Of a stretch of 8,670 nt of DNA, positions 6,546 through 8,670 are shown in pieces. Positions within the stretch are counted from its first letter, which is position 1; each line of letters opens with the position of its first letter. The DNA lies in assembly GCA_017881705.1 (NCBI GenBank), contig JADGQP010000187.1:1-8670 (forward strand), given 5' to 3'. The notes below the pieces were generated by a model. That model was given only the letters and a program-made list of their open reading frames with translations. It did not search any database and had not been told where the DNA came from. A program made the position numbers and the translations under genes. Origin of the DNA: Christensenellaceae bacterium. Lineage in GTDB: Bacteria; Bacillota; Clostridia; Christensenellales; Aristaeellaceae.

Positions 6546-8063
6546 ATGGATTTCCGAACATTGAAAAGCGGCTCGGACGTGCGCGGCACAGCCATCGGCG
6601 AGGATGCTGTGCTGACGCCGCAAGTAGCTCGCGCACTGGGCGCCGCTTTTGTACGGCTGCTATCCCAAAGGAAAAACCTGCCGCCGGAAAAACTCACTGT
6701 CGCGCTGGGACGGGACAGCCGCGTGTCCGGCCCAATGCTGCTTGCGGCAACGGCCGAGGGCGTGGCGGACGCCGGCGCGAACGCCGTGGATTATGGCATG
6801 TGCACTACCCCCGCCATGTATATGGCCATTTTAACCGAGGGGTTTGCGCCCGACGGCTCCGTGATGGTTACAGCGAGCCACCACCCGTGGAAACTCAACG
6901 GGCTAAAGTTTTTCACAGACGCGGGCGGCCTGAGCTTTCATGAACTGGACGAGCTTCTGGCGCTTGCGCAGGATGGCGCGCCCGCTGCGGCGCGGCGCGG
7001 AAGCGTAAAACAGCAGCTCTTTTTGCCGCGCTATGCCCAGCATTTGAGCCAGCTGATGATTGACGGCGTCAACCCCGAGGTGACACAGCCGCTTTTAGGG
7101 TTGCACGTGGTGGTGGACGCCGGAAACGGCGCTGGCGGATTTTATGCCGAGCTGCTGAAAAGCCTGGGCGCATGGACCGAAGGCAGCCAGTTCCTGGAGC
7201 CGGACGGCCACTTTCCCAACCACATCCCCAACCCCGAAAACGCGGAAGCCATGGATTCGCTGGCGAAAGCGGTGCTGCGCGAAGGCGCGGACCTGGGCGT
7301 TATTTTTGATGCGGATTGTGACCGTGCGGCGATTGTGGATTCCACCGGCAAGGAGATTAACCGTAACCGCCTGATTGCGCTCATCAGCGTAATCTTGCTT
7401 GAAAACGCGTCGGGGGCCACCATCGTAACGGATTCCGTAACCTCCTCGGGCCTGGCGGAATTCATTCAGGAATGGGGCGGCGTGCATTACCGCTATAAAC
7501 GCGGCTACCGCAATGTAATCGATGAAGCGATACGCCTTAACGCCGCGGGCATCGACTGTCCGCTGGCCATCGAAACCAGCGGCCATGCCGCGCTCCGGGA
7601 CAATCATTTTCTGGACGACGGCATGTATCTGGTTACGCTGCTGCTCATCAAGGCCATGCAGCTGAAGCAGCAGGGTCGCGCGCTGGGTTCCCTGCTGGAT
7701 GGGCTTAAGGAGCCGGTGGAAAGCACGGAGATCCGCCTGCCGATTCTGGACGAGCATTTTACCCAGACGGGCAAGCAGGTAATTGAGAGCGTTATGGACT
7801 ATGCCACCTGGCAGACAGGTTGGCATATTGCGCCGGATAACCGCGAAGGCGTTCGCATCAGTTTTGATCTGGACGGGGGACTGAACAACGGGTGGTTCCT
7901 GCTCAGGCTTTCCGTACACGACCCTGTGATGCCGCTTAACGTGGAAAGCGACGTGGCGGGCGGCGTGCATACGATTCTCACCGAGTTATACAAGGCGCTT
8001 GAGGATACGCATGGCGTGGACCTGGAGCCTCTTAAAGCAGCGATACACCCCGCAGAACGGTGA
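6546..8063 (+). CDS. Alpha-D-phosphohexomutase (phosphoglucomutase/phosphomannomutase family)
   Basis: This 505-aa cytoplasmic enzyme is predicted to move a phosphate between the C1 and C6 positions of a hexose via a phosphoserine. All four active-site loops are visible. The catalytic S111 is in TASHHP (109-114), the metal site is DADCDR (D255, D257, D259, R260), the sugar-specificity loop is ETSGH (343-347), and the phosphate loop is RLSVHDP (454-460). An N-terminal GSDVRGTA motif (9-16) is typical. The metal loop is usually DGDGDR and the phosphate loop RPSGTEP; the variants here, with the conserved HFLDDG after ETSGH, suggest a distinct subfamily. I recall plant PGM-like homologues with similar loops. 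The substrate (glucose-, mannose- or glucosamine-phosphate) cannot be decided. The ATG at 6546 has AAAGGAG 5 bases upstream; a longer frame from 6474 overlaps the previous gene and lacks an RBS. The Nudix gene follows after 6 bases. Confidence 0.93.
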   Translation: MDFRTLKSGSDVRGTAIGEDAVLTPQVARALGAAFVRLLSQRKNLPPEKLTVALGRDSRVSGPMLLAATAEGVADAGANAVDYGMCTTPAMYMAILTEGFAPDGSVMVTASHHPWKLNGLKFFTDAGGLSFHELDELLALAQDGAPAAARRGSVKQQLFLPRYAQHLSQLMIDGVNPEVTQPLLGLHVVVDAGNGAGGFYAELLKSLGAWTEGSQFLEPDGHFPNHIPNPENAEAMDSLAKAVLREGADLGVIFDADCDRAAIVDSTGKEINRNRLIALISVILLENASGATIVTDSVTSSGLAEFIQEWGGVHYRYKRGYRNVIDEAIRLNAAGIDCPLAIETSGHAALRDNHFLDDGMYLVTLLLIKAMQLKQQGRALGSLLDGLKEPVESTEIRLPILDEHFTQTGKQVIESVMDYATWQTGWHIAPDNREGVRISFDLDGGLNNGWFLLRLSVHDPVMPLNVESDVAGGVHTILTELYKALEDTHGVDLEPLKAAIHPAER

Positions 8064-8069
8064 GGGAAC

Positions 8070-8540
8070 ATGGGCGAATACATGCGGGATATGCGGCGGC
8101 GGGTGGGTAAAATCCCGCTGATGCAATGCGGCGCGTCGGTGATCGTGGAAAATGAACACGGTGAGGTGCTGCTGGAAAAGCGCGCGGACAACCAAAACTG
8201 GGCGTATATCGGCGGCGCGGTAGAATTGTACGAGCGCGTGGAAGACGCCGCCGCGAGGGAACTGCAAGAGGAAACCGGCCTGATTGCGGAGGAACTGACA
8301 CTGCTGGGCGTTTTTTCCGGCGAGGAAATGCGTTACACCTACCCAAACGGCGACCCGGTGAGCAACGTGGATATCCTGTTTGTGTGCCGTAAATATCACG
8401 GCACGCTTCGCCCCGAGGAGGCGGAGGTGGAGGAACTGCGGTTCTTTGCACCTGACGCGCTGCCAAAACCGTTTTTTCCTGCCAACCAGCCTGGGATGAA
8501 TGCCTACCTGGAACGGCGAAAAATTAAAACCACCGGCTGA
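8070..8540 (+). CDS. Nudix hydrolase
   Basis: This 156-aa protein hydrolyses a nucleoside diphosphate linked to some group X; the substrate is not known. The Nudix box is complete at residues 49-71: G49, E55, R63-E64, E67-E68, G70, in the form G-x5-E-x7-RE-L-x-EE-x-GL. E64, E67 and E68 are the expected metal ligands. The flanks (LMQCGASVIVEN, GEVLLEKRADNQNW, GVFSGEEMRYTYPNGDPV, DILFVC) are typical of a small cytoplasmic Nudix group frequent in Clostridia. It starts 6 bases after the mutase stop; GGTGA (8059-8063), overlapping that stop codon, probably serves as the RBS, indicating translational coupling. A second ATG at 8082 is possible but has a poorer RBS distance. The last residues (KIKTTG) are encoded by the left arm of a hairpin, and the TGA stop forms its loop. 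Confidence 0.93.
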   Translation: MGEYMRDMRRRVGKIPLMQCGASVIVENEHGEVLLEKRADNQNWAYIGGAVELYERVEDAAARELQEETGLIAEELTLLGVFSGEEMRYTYPNGDPVSNVDILFVCRKYHGTLRPEEAEVEELRFFAPDALPKPFFPANQPGMNAYLERRKIKTTG

Positions 8541-8549
8541 GCCGGTGGT
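8515..8549 (-). terminator. Minus-strand intrinsic terminator overlapping the Nudix stop codon
   Basis: ACCACCGGC (8529-8537) and GCCGGTGGT (8541-8549) form a perfect 9-bp stem whose 3-base loop is the Nudix TGA stop. Read on the minus strand, the stem is followed by TTTTAATTTTT, a good U-tract, so it should stop transcripts arriving from beyond the right edge. On the plus strand the stem is followed by ATGCACC, so it does not look like a terminator for the Nudix operon. Similar short-loop hairpins also occur at the ends of IS200/IS605-type elements. Confidence 0.6.
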
Positions 8550-8670
8550 ATGCACCGCGCCTTCAAGGCGAATTTACTGGCCGCATCTCAAGACGCACCG
8601 AACGATCTATCAATTGCAATTCTTGCCCTACCACTCGTAAACGAGCTATAGTCTAAGAACTTGTGTTTTA
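8550..8670. other. AT-richer right-edge segment, possible convergent gene end or insertion
   Basis: GC content falls to 42% in the last 100 bases, against clearly higher values in the genes to the left. A small hairpin, CGCCT/AGGCG (8558-8562 with 8566-8570), is present. On the minus strand a frame is open from the edge to a TGA at 8588-8590 (26 codons), about 40 bases before the minus-strand terminator, which would fit the 3' end of a convergent gene. On the plus strand a 33-codon frame runs 8550-8651 without an RBS. Neither is recognisable, and I cannot choose between them. Confidence 0.3.

Noticed and set aside
7095..7970. 291-codon frame on the minus strand within the phosphohexomutase gene.
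   Set aside because: It is antisense to the conserved active-site loops, with no recognisable domain and no promoter or RBS.
8550..8651. 33-codon plus-strand frame starting directly after the hairpin.
   Set aside because: The upstream sequence is the hairpin arm with no ribosome binding site, and the peptide resembles nothing I know. It is mentioned only as part of the right-edge segment.

Overview
The window looks like a chromosomal stretch from a GC-rich member of the Bacillota, most likely an uncultured gut-type clostridial lineage. The grounds are Gram-positive style ribosome binding sites (GGGAGG, AAAGGAG), sigma-A type promoters, a class A penicillin-binding protein with the Cys-containing extracellular tail I associate with Clostridia, and a Nudix and phosphohexomutase type common in that class. 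Genes read at clearly more than 50% GC, while the last 100 bases drop to 42%. The species cannot be named from the sequence alone.

Layout, left to right. Bases 1-336 hold two copies of a ~134-bp non-coding repeat, 202 bp apart, each ending in a GC-rich hairpin. Between them lie a bidirectional terminator and a second hairpin. A bifunctional peptidoglycan synthase (class A PBP, 929 aa, TTG start) is on the minus strand at 405-3194. A 414-bp divergent intergenic region (3195-3608) carries an extended -10 promoter for the PBP, a near-consensus promoter firing rightward, and a structured leader of about 168 nt. The rightward gene (3609-5672) encodes a large surface protein with a signal peptide, four Ig-like/CARDB-type repeats, one membrane helix and an acidic cytoplasmic tail. 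It ends in a clear intrinsic terminator. A second rightward unit then carries a DUF2461 protein (5813-6508), an alpha-D-phosphohexomutase (6546-8063) and a Nudix hydrolase (8070-8540), spaced 37 and 6 bases apart. The Nudix stop codon lies inside a hairpin that is a good terminator for the opposite strand. The remaining ~120 bases are AT-richer and may be the end of a convergent gene or a mobile insertion.

The left half is envelope biology: the PBP builds the cell wall and the CARDB-type protein is exported and membrane anchored. The right half is an enzyme operon in which a sugar-phosphate mutase is paired with a Nudix phosphohydrolase. No CRISPR array, complete transposase, tRNA or rRNA is visible. 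I did not find a convincing new multi-gene system. The most unusual items are the leader of the surface-protein gene, with a hairpin between Shine-Dalgarno and ATG; the Cys/His tail plus FIVAR-like end of the PBP; the atypical phosphate-binding loop of the mutase; and the repeat pair at the left edge.
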